DNA of 64,000 nucleotides from contig NZ_JARZHG010000018.1 of the NCBI RefSeq assembly GCF_029946505.1, positions 1 to 64,000 on the forward strand, in the 5' to 3' direction. Origin of the DNA: Polyangium sp. y55x31. Lineage in GTDB: Bacteria > Myxococcota_A > Polyangia > Polyangiales > Polyangiaceae. This document shows, in pieces, positions 1 through 7,788 of this stretch; the first letter of the stretch is position 1; each line of letters opens with the position of its first letter. The notes under the pieces were generated by a model that searched no databases, was not told the DNA's origin, and saw only the letters and a program-made list of their open reading frames with translations. A program made the position numbers and the translations under genes.

Positions 1-689
1 GGCGGCGCGACCGCAGGCACGGGCGGCGGTGCAGGCGGTGGCGGCGCGACCGCAGCGACGGGCGCGGGCTGCGGCACGGGCGGCGGTGCGGCCGGCGCAG
101 GCGGCGCGGGCGGCACGATCGGGAACACTTGCGCGCGCGTCTTCTCCTCGTCGTCGTCGGCCATCAGCCGATCGAACGCGCCGCCGAGGAAGTCGTCGAT
201 CTCGCGCTCACCCGCGGCCTCGTTGGGCGGCGTGTTCTCCTCCTCGACCTCCTCGACCTCGTCGGCCTCGATCACCTCCGCGTCGTCGATCACGATCGCA
301 TCCGGCTCGATCGTCGCATCGATCGGCACGAGCGCGCGGATGTGGCCGAGCAGCTCGCCGAACGCGATCGGCTTGTGCACGTAGTCCTCGGCCCGCGTGC
401 GCAGCTTGCGATGTTGCTCGAAGGTCTCTGCGGTCGACTCGCTCGACATGATGACGAGCGGCACGTCCTTGAGCTGCGGATCCTTCTTCAGCTTGTTGCA
501 CACCGAGAAGCCGTTCATGCGCGGCAGCTCGATGGAGAGGAGGATCAGGTCCGGTCTGTCGTTCGCGGCGAGCTGCAGCCCGGCGTTGCCGTCGTCGACG
601 ACCTGCACGGTGCAGCCGAGACGCCCGAGCTCGGTACGGAGCTCTCCGGCGAACGCGTGATCGCTCTCGAAGACGAGGACTTTTGTCAT
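1..689 (-). CDS. FrzS-like pseudo-receiver protein (C-terminus outside window)
   Basis: The reading frame opens at ATG 689 and runs off the left edge, so it is partial. Residues 1-120 form a receiver-type domain whose phospho-acceptor position is Ser52 (context LLSIELP) instead of Asp and whose acidic pair is only ES/D at 8-10, while the conserved Lys remains (YVHKPI). The block CNKLKKDPQLKDVP followed by EQHRKLRTRAEDYVHKP closely resembles Myxococcus FrzS, a cell-polarity protein of S-motility that also has a non-phosphorylatable receiver. A Glu/Asp-rich linker (EADEVEEVEEEN) and an Ala/Pro-rich tail follow. FrzS normally continues with a long coiled coil, which would lie outside. It could instead be another pseudo-receiver scaffold. 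Confidence 0.75.
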   Translation of the reverse strand, partial: MTKVLVFESDHAFAGELRTELGRLGCTVQVVDDGNAGLQLAANDRPDLILLSIELPRMNGFSVCNKLKKDPQLKDVPLVIMSSESTAETFEQHRKLRTRAEDYVHKPIAFGELLGHIRALVPIDATIEPDAIVIDDAEVIEADEVEEVEEENTPPNEAAGEREIDDFLGGAFDRLMADDDEEKTRAQVFPIVPPAPPAPAAPPPVPQPAPVAAVAPPPPAPPPVPAVAP

Positions 690-765
690 GTTTCGGGCCG
701 TTTCGACAGGCTCGGAGCCTTCCTCGCCAAGATATCGATCTCGTTCGAGGACTGTCAAACTCCGC

Positions 766-1692
766 TCAGAACCGACCGACGATCGAGACGGAGGCCGGGC
801 CCACGAAGACACGCGCCGACACCTCGTCCTTCGCCTTTTTCGGCGCGAGCGCCCAGATCCCGACCGCCGCGCCCGCCGCAAGGCCGGCGCCAATCCAGGC
901 CCCGAGCGCGAGGCCATCGTAGGTGCGCACGTAGTCGATGCGATCCGCGCCACACTGCAGACGCTTGCTACACTCGATCTCGCCCGCCTCGGCATGCGCG
1001 CCGGCCAGGAGGTATGCCGCCACGCCGCCGCCGAGGAACGCGACCGCAGCGCCTCCCGCGATCCACGTGCCGAGCGGCACGCCGAGGCCCGCCTTCGGCT
1101 CCGACGGCCCCGCCTTCCCGTCCCCCGGGAGCTCGATCTCCACCGTGCGACGCGCCCCGTCCTCGATCTCGATCCGGCTCGAAAACGCTTCACGCCCCGG
1201 CGCCTTCGCCTCGACCACACGCGCGCCGGGATCCACCGGCACGGGCGCGGCGAGGCTCGCCTCCGGCACGACCTCGCCGTCGATCGTCACGACGACGCCG
1301 GAGACACCTTTCGGCAGCTCCAGCCGAAGCGTGGCGATCCGCCTCTCGGTCTCCTTGCGTTTCTTCTCGATCGCCTCGCGACGGGCCTTGTCCTTCTGCG
1401 CCTCCGCGACCTCTTCCCCGTGCTTCCACGTGGCCACGGCCGCGCGCAGCTTGCCCATCGTGGCCTGACACTCCCCGAGCGAAAGGAACGCCTCGGCCGT
1501 CTCGTGGATCGCGATCGCCTGCTCCAGCATCGGGATCGCGTCCGCGCAGCGCCCCTCCTTCGCCTCGACGATGGCGTCCTTCACCATGTCCTTGGCGAGC
1601 TGCACCTCGGCCTTGCTCGGCTCCTTCGCGAGCGCCCGAGGCGCGACGAGCGCGAGCGCGGCGCCGAGCGAAAACCGCCACGCGGCCTTCAC
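766..1692 (-). CDS. TPR-like, PEGA-like protein with C-terminal membrane helices
   Basis: A 308-residue protein starts at GTG 1692, which overlaps the stop of the upstream phosphofructokinase gene by GTGA, so the two are translationally coupled. A signal peptide (SLGAALALVAPRALA) is followed by TPR-like helices (EGRCADAIPMLEQAIAIHE, AEAFLSLGECQATMG), a charged helix EAIEKKRKETERR, a beta-rich domain of PEGA type (VVVTIDGEVVPEA, GARVVEAKAPGREAF) and two hydrophobic segments near the C-terminus. This architecture is common in Polyangiales and has no known function. It probably sits in the cell envelope with the TPR and PEGA parts outside the cytoplasm. No catalytic motif is seen. Confidence 0.7.
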   Translation of the reverse strand: MKAAWRFSLGAALALVAPRALAKEPSKAEVQLAKDMVKDAIVEAKEGRCADAIPMLEQAIAIHETAEAFLSLGECQATMGKLRAAVATWKHGEEVAEAQKDKARREAIEKKRKETERRIATLRLELPKGVSGVVVTIDGEVVPEASLAAPVPVDPGARVVEAKAPGREAFSSRIEIEDGARRTVEIELPGDGKAGPSEPKAGLGVPLGTWIAGGAAVAFLGGGVAAYLLAGAHAEAGEIECSKRLQCGADRIDYVRTYDGLALGAWIGAGLAAGAAVGIWALAPKKAKDEVSARVFVGPASVSIVGRF

Positions 1693-2834
1693 GACGTCGA
1701 AGCCCCTTCCGTCGCGAAGCGGCCCGGTGGCTCGTCGCCGAAGCAGATGCCCATCTCGCGCGCGGTCGTCACCGTGTCGCAGTCGAGATCCACCGTCTTC
1801 GTGCGCCCCGCGGTCTCGGAGAGCGGGATGAGCTCCACGCGATGGCAACGCAGCGCGACCATGCCGCTCTCGCAGCCCTCCACAAGGAAACGCACGGCCC
1901 CCGCGCCGAAGCGCAGCGCGAGCAGACGATCGAACGTCGTGGGTCCGCCGCCACGCTGCAGGTGGCCGAGCACCATCGAGCGCGTCTCCTTGCCCGTGCG
2001 CTCGGCGATCTCCTTGGCCACGCGCTCGGCCACGCCGCCGAGCACGACCACGCGCCGGAACGCGTCGCCTGCGTCGCGCACGGTCACGTCTCCGCCCTTC
2101 GGACACGCGCCCTCGGCCGCCACGATGATCGAGAAGCGCCGACCGCGCGCCTCTCGCTGCATCACCTTCTCCACGATGGGCTCGTACGAGAACGGGACCT
2201 CGGGCATCAGGATCGCGTCCGCGCCGCCCGCGATCCCGGCCCGCAGCGCGATCCAGCCCGCGTGCCGCCCCATCACTTCCACGACCATGACGCGCTCGTG
2301 CGCCTCCGTCGTCGAGTGCAGCCGATCGATCGCCTCCGTCGCGATCGAGACCGCCGTGTCGAAGCCGAACGTGAGCTCCGTGCCGTAGACGTCGTTGTCG
2401 ATCGTCTTCGGCACGCCCACGACGAGCGGCAAACCACGTTCGAGCAGCGCGTTCGCGATCCGCATCGAGCCGTCGCCGCCGACCGCGACGAGCGCGTCGA
2501 AGCCCTCGCGACGGAACCGCTCGATGAGCTCGGCAGAGCGATCCTTGGGGACGAGCTTGTCGCCCTCGAGCGTCGGGTAGTGGAACGGATCGCCGCGGTT
2601 CGCCGTGCCGAGGATGGTGCCGCCGAGGTGCATGATGCCGCGCACGGCGTCGCGATCGAGCCGCACGAGTCCACCGGGCTCGTCCTCGAGCAGGCCGCGA
2701 TAGCCGTGTTTGATGCCCCAGACCTCGATGCCCCGCTCGATGGCAGAGAGCGTGACGGAGCGGAGCACGGCGTTCAGCCCGGGCGCGTCACCGCCCCCGG
2801 TGTTGATGGCGATCTTCCGAATCGTGCGCGGCAT
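1689..2834 (-). CDS. pfkA: 6-phosphofructokinase
   Basis: A 381-residue PfkA-family enzyme that phosphorylates fructose 6-phosphate in glycolysis. The N-terminal phosphate-binding loop is NTGGGDAPGLNAV (11-23). The phosphoryl-donor motif is GGDGS (119-123); a Gly at 122 is the usual mark of ATP use, whereas pyrophosphate enzymes carry Asp there. The catalytic motif is PKTIDND (142-148) with Asp146 as base; Lys at 143 is more typical of pyrophosphate-type or mixed-clade enzymes. MGRHAGWIAL and LGHLQRGG blocks are also present. The length is slightly above the bacterial 320-residue form because of a C-terminal extension. The combination suggests an ATP-dependent member of the clade-III-like group. 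It overlaps the downstream TPR protein gene by 4 bp. Confidence 0.92.
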   Translation of the reverse strand: MPRTIRKIAINTGGGDAPGLNAVLRSVTLSAIERGIEVWGIKHGYRGLLEDEPGGLVRLDRDAVRGIMHLGGTILGTANRGDPFHYPTLEGDKLVPKDRSAELIERFRREGFDALVAVGGDGSMRIANALLERGLPLVVGVPKTIDNDVYGTELTFGFDTAVSIATEAIDRLHSTTEAHERVMVVEVMGRHAGWIALRAGIAGGADAILMPEVPFSYEPIVEKVMQREARGRRFSIIVAAEGACPKGGDVTVRDAGDAFRRVVVLGGVAERVAKEIAERTGKETRSMVLGHLQRGGGPTTFDRLLALRFGAGAVRFLVEGCESGMVALRCHRVELIPLSETAGRTKTVDLDCDTVTTAREMGICFGDEPPGRFATEGASTS

Positions 2835-2853
2835 CCTGCGGGGAGGATCGCGG

Positions 2854-3819
2854 TCATCGGCCCGTTTGGCAAGGGGGCGGCGCGAGCACGACGGTCGACT
2901 TCGCCTCGCGCAGGCCGGACCAGGTGAGCCCTACGCCCGCCGTGATGACCAGCGCCGCGCCCGCGAGCCCGATCGGCTTCTCCGGCTCCCCGAGGATCAC
3001 GATCGCCGCGAAGTGCGTCAAAACGACCCCGAGGTAACTCCACACGCCCACGCGGGCCGCCCGATCGAGCGCGTACGCCCGCGTCATCGCGATTTGCGCG
3101 AACGCGCCGCTCGCGCCCGTGGCGAGGAGGAAAAGCGCGCCTTCGAGGTCCGGAACGCGCAGCGTCGGGAGCGCGACGAGCGAGAGCGAGATGCCCGCCA
3201 CGACCGAAAAATGCGCGACGATCGCCTCGGGGCTCTCGCGCGGCGTGCCCGACCTACCCGTGCCCAGGCGCCGCAGCCAGATCATGGCGAGCGCGGTCGC
3301 GACCGCGCCGAGCAGCGACACGAGCGAGAGCGGACCGGACAGGCGGAAGCTCGGGCCGGCGACGAGCGCCACGCCGGCGAACGCGATCGTCGTTGCAACC
3401 CAAACGATCCGGGGGCTCCGCTCGCCGAGCAGCCACGGCGCCAGGATGGCGATGAAGATCGGCGACGTCGCGCCGAGCGTCACGGCGTCCCCGAGCGCGA
3501 TCGCGGGCGCGCCGAACGTATAAAACGTGCAAAACATCGCGACCGTCCCGCAGATGGTTCGGGCCCACGCCGTGCGCCGATCGTGGATCACGAGCGGGGC
3601 GCCGCGCATCCGGGCGACCACGATGGCGACCACGGCCCCGAGCACCGCGCGCGCCGCGGCGACCTCGGACCACGGGAGCTTCTGCGCGCCGAGGCGTGTG
3701 CAGATCCCCATGACCGTGAACAGCACCTGCGCGGCCACCATCCACGCGAGCGCCTTGCGTGGTGCGCTCGTGGCCTCGGGGGCGCTCCTCTCTCGGCCCC
3801 CCGGCTCGACGCTGCTCAC
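2854..3819 (-). CDS. EamA-family (DMT) membrane transporter
   Basis: A 321-residue protein with about ten hydrophobic segments in two similar halves, as in EamA/drug-metabolite transporters. Recognisable pieces are ALAWMVAAQVLFTVMGICTRLGA (split here for clarity: first helix starts near residue 25), LGDAVTLGATSPIFIAILAPWLLGE in the first half and YLGVVLTHFAAIVILGE in the second. The start chosen is GTG 3819 (VSSVEPGG); a longer reading into the upstream region has no transporter-like sequence. The substrate cannot be predicted. It lies 19 bp downstream of the pfkA start on the same strand but upstream in genome order, and is transcribed toward it, so the two may be in one transcript. Confidence 0.82.
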   Translation of the reverse strand: MSSVEPGGRERSAPEATSAPRKALAWMVAAQVLFTVMGICTRLGAQKLPWSEVAAARAVLGAVVAIVVARMRGAPLVIHDRRTAWARTICGTVAMFCTFYTFGAPAIALGDAVTLGATSPIFIAILAPWLLGERSPRIVWVATTIAFAGVALVAGPSFRLSGPLSLVSLLGAVATALAMIWLRRLGTGRSGTPRESPEAIVAHFSVVAGISLSLVALPTLRVPDLEGALFLLATGASGAFAQIAMTRAYALDRAARVGVWSYLGVVLTHFAAIVILGEPEKPIGLAGAALVITAGVGLTWSGLREAKSTVVLAPPPCQTGR

Positions 3820-3958
3820 CCGCGCCCCGTTACCACGCGACAAGCCTTGAAGCCCGCATTTCCACGTGAGGGTTGGTCTCCGCTGTATGCGTGCTGGCCC
3901 TCCGTGATATGAATCGTCACGTTTGGGACGAACCTTACCTACGCTGGAGATCTCTCGC

Positions 3959-4432
3959 ATGACCCCGAAAGCCCGCAGCGCCTCGATCGACACCGGCTCC
4001 CTGCCCGCGCTCTCGCCCCTCGCCGCGTTCGCCCTCGCGCACGCCGACGGCACCCGCTCCATCGCGGACATCGCCGGCCTCGCGGCCGCCACCGGAACGG
4101 ACGGGTGGACGCGTGACGCGGTGTTCCGTGCGCTCGACGAGCTCGCCGATCTCGGCCTCCTCGAGGCGCGCGTGGCCCCGCCGGCCGGTGGTCCTCGGGT
4201 TCGCCGCGGCGCGACGGTCGACAGCGCCCCGGCCCTCGGCGTCTCGCCGGGCATGCCGCTCTTCGCGCACGACGACGACGCCTCGCGGAAGAACCAGGAG
4301 GAGAAGGAGAAGCGCCAGGCCGAGCAAAGCGACAAGAAAAAAGCCGGCAAGGACAAGGACAAGGAGCACGGCGCCCGCAACGCCGAGCAGAGCGACAAGC
4401 GCACGGCCGAGCAGAGCGACAAAGGGGCCTGA
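3959..4432 (+). CDS. Small winged-helix/PqqD-like protein with C-terminal AEQSDK repeats
   Basis: A 157-residue protein starting at ATG 3959 with GGAGA about nine bases upstream. Residues 15-75 have a compact helical pattern (LSPLAAFALAHADGTRSI, IAGLAAATGTDGWT, VFRALDELADLGLLEA) that resembles PqqD-like or winged-helix domains, of the kind used to recognise peptide substrates. Residues 105-157 are a disordered Lys/Asp/Glu/Gln-rich tail holding three exact AEQSDK repeats at 121-126, 142-147 and 150-155. It faces a prolyl-hydroxylase/ATP-grasp gene tail to tail, 13 bp away. The layout of folded leader plus acidic/Ser/Lys repeats is what a substrate of a RimK-like ligase could look like, but that is inference. 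The protein could also be a simple regulator. Confidence 0.7.
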   Translation: MTPKARSASIDTGSLPALSPLAAFALAHADGTRSIADIAGLAAATGTDGWTRDAVFRALDELADLGLLEARVAPPAGGPRVRRGATVDSAPALGVSPGMPLFAHDDDASRKNQEEKEKRQAEQSDKKKAGKDKDKEHGARNAEQSDKRTAEQSDKGA

Positions 4433-4445
4433 AACGCGGTCGCCG

Positions 4446-5927
4446 CTACCGGCCCGCCATCCGCTCCGCTTTTCGCACGAGCCAATCGATCATCGCTCCC
4501 CCCACGTCCTGCCCGCCGACGAGCCGGGCGCGCGCGAAAAAACACGGAAAGTTCACTTCGAGCACGTAATGGCGCCCGCTCGGATGTTCGAGCACGTCCA
4601 CGCCGCCGAGCTCGACGTCGAGGGCCGCCGTCGCGGCCACGGCGCTCGCCAGGATCTCGGGCGCGGGCGGCGTCTGGTAATCGGCCGGATCGTCGGTGGC
4701 GTGGGTCCGGAAATCGTCTTCGTCCTTTTGATTGCGCCAGTATCCCGCGACGCGGTCGCCCACCACGATGCAGCGATGATGCGTCGCGTCCGGGATGTAC
4801 GTCGAAAGCACGGGCATCCGGCCCGACGCGAGCGCGTGATCCATCGTGGAAAACAGCCCCGCCAGGCTGTCGATGCGGAGCACGCCGACGCCCCCCGATC
4901 CGCCGGCGAACTTCATCACGATCGGCAGGCCGCCGAGGTCCTCCACGTACCGCCGCAAAAGCACGCGGTCCGTCGTGTTCCCCCAGATCCACCGCGGCAC
5001 CGAGATTCCCCGCCGTTCGAGCACCGCATGCTCGGGCCCGACATCACGGAACACGCCATCCGGCTCCCGATGAAACGTCACGACCCCCGGCCCGGAGAGC
5101 GCCTGCTCCACGCGCACCGCGGATGACGAGACGGCCGGCCGGAAAAGCAAGGTCCCCGGCGGGAGCGGCTCGGCCGCGGTGAAATCGAAATTCGCCGCCT
5201 GCACCTCCTCGTACGTGACCCCGCGCGACGCGCACGCCTCGCGCAGCACGCGCACCGTCGCCTCGGGCACGCCGTCGTTCACGCAGACGAACCGCCGGCG
5301 AGACGAAGCCGTCCCCGCCGGCGCCTCGTCCGCCGCGACGTTCACGCGGGCGGCCTCGACGGGGGCATAAACGAAATACGCGATCGTCGCTTTTTCACCC
5401 TCGCGGAGCAGATTCGATTGATGCAGCGCCGCCTCGTCGACGCTCCCGTCGGGCCGATGATTGAACCAGAGCGCGAGCCGCCCCTTTTTTGCGGCGACGG
5501 CCACCGGATGCGGCTCGGCGCGCGGGAAAAACGTCTCGCCTCCGTCTTCTGCGTCCGTGAGATAGACGATCGCGGTCGCCACGAGCCGCGCGCCGCCAAT
5601 CGTGTATTCGTCGAGGTGCGGCGGATGCGCGTCGCCCCGCGCGTACCGGCGAAACCGGAACGTCGGCTCGACGAGCGTGCAGGAAAAACCGAGGACCGCC
5701 TCGATCCGCGCCGCGATCGCCGCGAGCACGGGGTCCGCCTCGACGGGGAGCTCGCTCGACAGCCCCGTCTCGTTCGCCTGCCACGCGAGCCCGCGGCGGG
5801 TGAGCGCGTCGCGATCGCCGTACGAGGCGAGCACGTGGCGCGCCTCGTCGTCGGAGACAAAACCCTCCTGCACGTAGAGGCGCGGCGCCTCGGAAAGGCG
5901 CCGCAGCGAGGACGATACGGGGTTCAT
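4446..5927 (-). CDS. Prolyl-4-hydroxylase-like 2OG-Fe(II) oxygenase fused to RimK-like ATP-grasp ligase
   Basis: A 493-residue two-domain protein. Residues 10-195 read as a 2-oxoglutarate/Fe(II) dioxygenase of the prolyl-4-hydroxylase type: iron ligands His104 and Asp106 (PPHLDEY), GGETFFP at 129-135, a distal His169 (ALHQSN) and Lys179 for 2-oxoglutarate (GEKATIAYF). From about 215 a RimK-like ATP-grasp follows, with a pre-ATP-grasp part (RRRFVCVNDGVPEATV), a lysine/glycine loop (PIVMKFAGGSGGVGVLR), and a metal-binding end (VLEVNFPCFF). ATG 5927 is preferred over a TTG 36 bases upstream. The enzyme would hydroxylate and ligate an amino-acid or peptide substrate. Its convergent neighbour with AEQSDK repeats is a candidate partner. 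The domain calls are firm; the pathway is not known. Confidence 0.82.
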   Translation of the reverse strand: MNPVSSSLRRLSEAPRLYVQEGFVSDDEARHVLASYGDRDALTRRGLAWQANETGLSSELPVEADPVLAAIAARIEAVLGFSCTLVEPTFRFRRYARGDAHPPHLDEYTIGGARLVATAIVYLTDAEDGGETFFPRAEPHPVAVAAKKGRLALWFNHRPDGSVDEAALHQSNLLREGEKATIAYFVYAPVEAARVNVAADEAPAGTASSRRRFVCVNDGVPEATVRVLREACASRGVTYEEVQAANFDFTAAEPLPPGTLLFRPAVSSSAVRVEQALSGPGVVTFHREPDGVFRDVGPEHAVLERRGISVPRWIWGNTTDRVLLRRYVEDLGGLPIVMKFAGGSGGVGVLRIDSLAGLFSTMDHALASGRMPVLSTYIPDATHHRCIVVGDRVAGYWRNQKDEDDFRTHATDDPADYQTPPAPEILASAVAATAALDVELGGVDVLEHPSGRHYVLEVNFPCFFARARLVGGQDVGGAMIDWLVRKAERMAGR

Positions 5928-5979
5928 GGGCCCGACAGCACCGCGCGGGACGAGCGCTGTCAAGCCCGGCGGCGAAGGG

Positions 5980-7488
5980 TCACTTGATGGGGAGCGCGGC
6001 GAACCGCGTGATCTTGCCGCGGCGAACCTTGAACGCCGCCACGGTGCCGGGCTTCATCTTGGCGAGCGCGGCATCGAGCGCCTTCGCGTCACGCACAGGC
6101 GCGCCGTTGACCTCGAGGAGCACGTCGCCCGGCGAAAGCTCGCTCTCGGAATCCGTGACCCGATCGACGCGCACGCCGCCGCCCGCGAGATCCGAGAACT
6201 GGAAGCCGTACTTGTTCGTCGCGGCGGGCGACTTCTGCCCGCGCGTGGGCTTTGCGTCGAGGTCCTCGCCGTCGCTGTCGCCGAGCTGATCGAGCTTCGC
6301 GGTCACCTCGAGCGGCTTGCCGGAGCGCAGGAGCGAGACCTTGATCGTCGTTCCCGGCGCGTGCCGCGCGACCTTGCGGGGCAGGTCCTCGGCGTGGTGG
6401 ATGGGCGTGCCGTTCACCGCGACCACGATGTCGCCGGGCTTGATGCCCGCGCGCGCCGCCGCGCCGCCCGGCTCGAGATCCGAGACGAGCGCGCCCTTCG
6501 GCGTATCCATGCCGAACGCCTTGCCGAGGTCGGCCGTGAGCGGCTGGAAGAGCAGGCCGAGCTTGCCACGCTCGACATGACCCTTCTCGCGGAGCTGCGG
6601 CAGGATGTCCCTCAGCGCGTCGACCGGCGTCGCGAAGCCGATGCCGTTCGCCCCGGCGCGGATGGCCGTGTTGATGCCGATCACCTCGCCCTTCCAGTTG
6701 AAGAGCGGGCCGCCGCTGTTGCCCGGGTTGATGCTCGCGTCGGTCTGGATGAAATCGTCGTACGGGCCGGCGCCGATCGAGCGCGCCTTCGCGCTCACGA
6801 TCCCGAGCGTCACCGTGTGCCCGAGCCCGAAGGGGTTGCCGACCGCGAGCACGTGCTCGCCGACGCGCAAGGCCTCGCTCGATCCGAGCGCCGCGACCGG
6901 GAGGCCGCTCGCGCCGCGGAGCTTGAGCAGCGCGAGATCGAGCTTCGTATCTCGGCCGACGACGTCGGCGCCGAACTCGCGCTCGTCCGCGAGGCGCACC
7001 TTCACGTCGTCCGCGCCCTCGATCACGTGCGCGTTCGTCACGATGAACCCCTCGGGGTCGATGATGAACCCGGTGCCGAGCGCGGTGCGCGCCATCTGTC
7101 GCTCCGGGGCGCGCGGCGCGCGCTCACCTCCGCCGCCTCCGCGCGGACCGAAGAAAAACTCGAAAGGATCGATGCCGCCGTAGCCCGGGCCTCCGGCGAC
7201 CTTCTGCGTCGTCGTGATGTTGACGACCATCGGGGTCACGCGCTGGGCGAGGTCGGCGACGTCGAACGTCGCGGGCACGGGCGCGGGCGCGGCGGGCGCT
7301 GCCGTCACGGCCGCGGCGGCTTCGGCCGACACCTGCTGGGCGACCTCTTGCGTGGAGGGCGGCGGCGGCGTCGCGTGGGCCTCGTGCCCGCAGCCGGCGG
7401 ACCCGAGCATTCCCGTGGCGAGCAAAAGGGCAAGTGCCGAGCGAGATACGAATGAAGACGCGCGCTGGGACGAACGGACGGACATCAT
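5980..7488 (-). CDS. htrA: HtrA/DegP-family serine protease, lipoprotein
   Basis: A 502-residue periplasmic protease/chaperone. The start ATG 7488 has a strong GAGGGGAG five bases upstream and is followed by a second ATG. A lipoprotein signal ends in GSAGC (Cys33), then a Pro/Ala-rich linker of about 40 residues. The trypsin-like domain has the triad His154 (TNAHV), Asp184 (KLDLALL) and Ser258 (GNSGGP), and LA loop DPFEFFFGPRGGGGG. Two PDZ domains follow, the first with PGDIVVAVNGTPIHHAEDL and the second with SPGDVLLEVNGAPV. Length and domain order match DegP/DegQ; the lipid anchor is less usual and places it on a membrane. It is divergent from proC. Confidence 0.93.
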   Translation of the reverse strand: MMSVRSSQRASSFVSRSALALLLATGMLGSAGCGHEAHATPPPPSTQEVAQQVSAEAAAAVTAAPAAPAPVPATFDVADLAQRVTPMVVNITTTQKVAGGPGYGGIDPFEFFFGPRGGGGGERAPRAPERQMARTALGTGFIIDPEGFIVTNAHVIEGADDVKVRLADEREFGADVVGRDTKLDLALLKLRGASGLPVAALGSSEALRVGEHVLAVGNPFGLGHTVTLGIVSAKARSIGAGPYDDFIQTDASINPGNSGGPLFNWKGEVIGINTAIRAGANGIGFATPVDALRDILPQLREKGHVERGKLGLLFQPLTADLGKAFGMDTPKGALVSDLEPGGAAARAGIKPGDIVVAVNGTPIHHAEDLPRKVARHAPGTTIKVSLLRSGKPLEVTAKLDQLGDSDGEDLDAKPTRGQKSPAATNKYGFQFSDLAGGGVRVDRVTDSESELSPGDVLLEVNGAPVRDAKALDAALAKMKPGTVAAFKVRRGKITRFAALPIK

Positions 7489-7617
7489 GAATTCTCCCCT
7501 CGAACCTCCGGGCGAGCGAACCAGCCGAGGCTCCACTTCATTCCGAGCCTAACGGATGAATCGCGATACCGAGTTGCGCAACCCCTCGCCGTGCGGTTTG
7601 GACGATCGCCCGTCTGC

Positions 7618-7727
7618 CGAAGCGCCGAACCTTTCGGCGCTTCGCGACATCGCGCAGCGATGTCGCCTCGGGGGGTGAATCGGCCGGGCTCTGCCTGGCC
7701 GAGAGGGGGACGCGAGGCGTCCCCCTC
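7618..7727. repeat. Cluster of four adjacent hairpins
   Basis: Four inverted repeats follow each other between htrA and proC. Hairpin A, 7618-7644, has a perfect 12-bp stem (CGAAGCGCCGAA) and a 3-nt loop. Hairpin B, 7644-7666, has a perfect 10-bp stem (GCGACATCGC) and loop GCA. Hairpin C, 7680-7702, has a 10-bp stem with one G-T pair and loop TCT. Hairpin D, 7703-7727, has a perfect 11-bp stem (GAGGGGGACGC) and loop GAG. The near-identical stem lengths and 3-nt loops suggest a composite REP-like element rather than one terminator. None is followed by a T run on either strand. Confidence 0.8.
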
Positions 7728-7788
7728 GGGACGATGCTCTGTCGTCGAGAGGGCTGCTCTGGTAGGGTGCGTTGCCGAAAGGGATACG

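Noticed and set aside
1-120. GGCGGC-rich repeat at the left edge as a separate repeat element
   Set aside because: It codes for the Ala/Pro-rich tail of the FrzS-like protein on the minus strand and needs no other explanation.
129-2927. Very long plus-strand open frame over the first genes
   Set aside because: It is antisense to the FrzS-like, TPR and phosphofructokinase genes and is rich in Arg/Pro/His without domains; it is a high-GC shadow.
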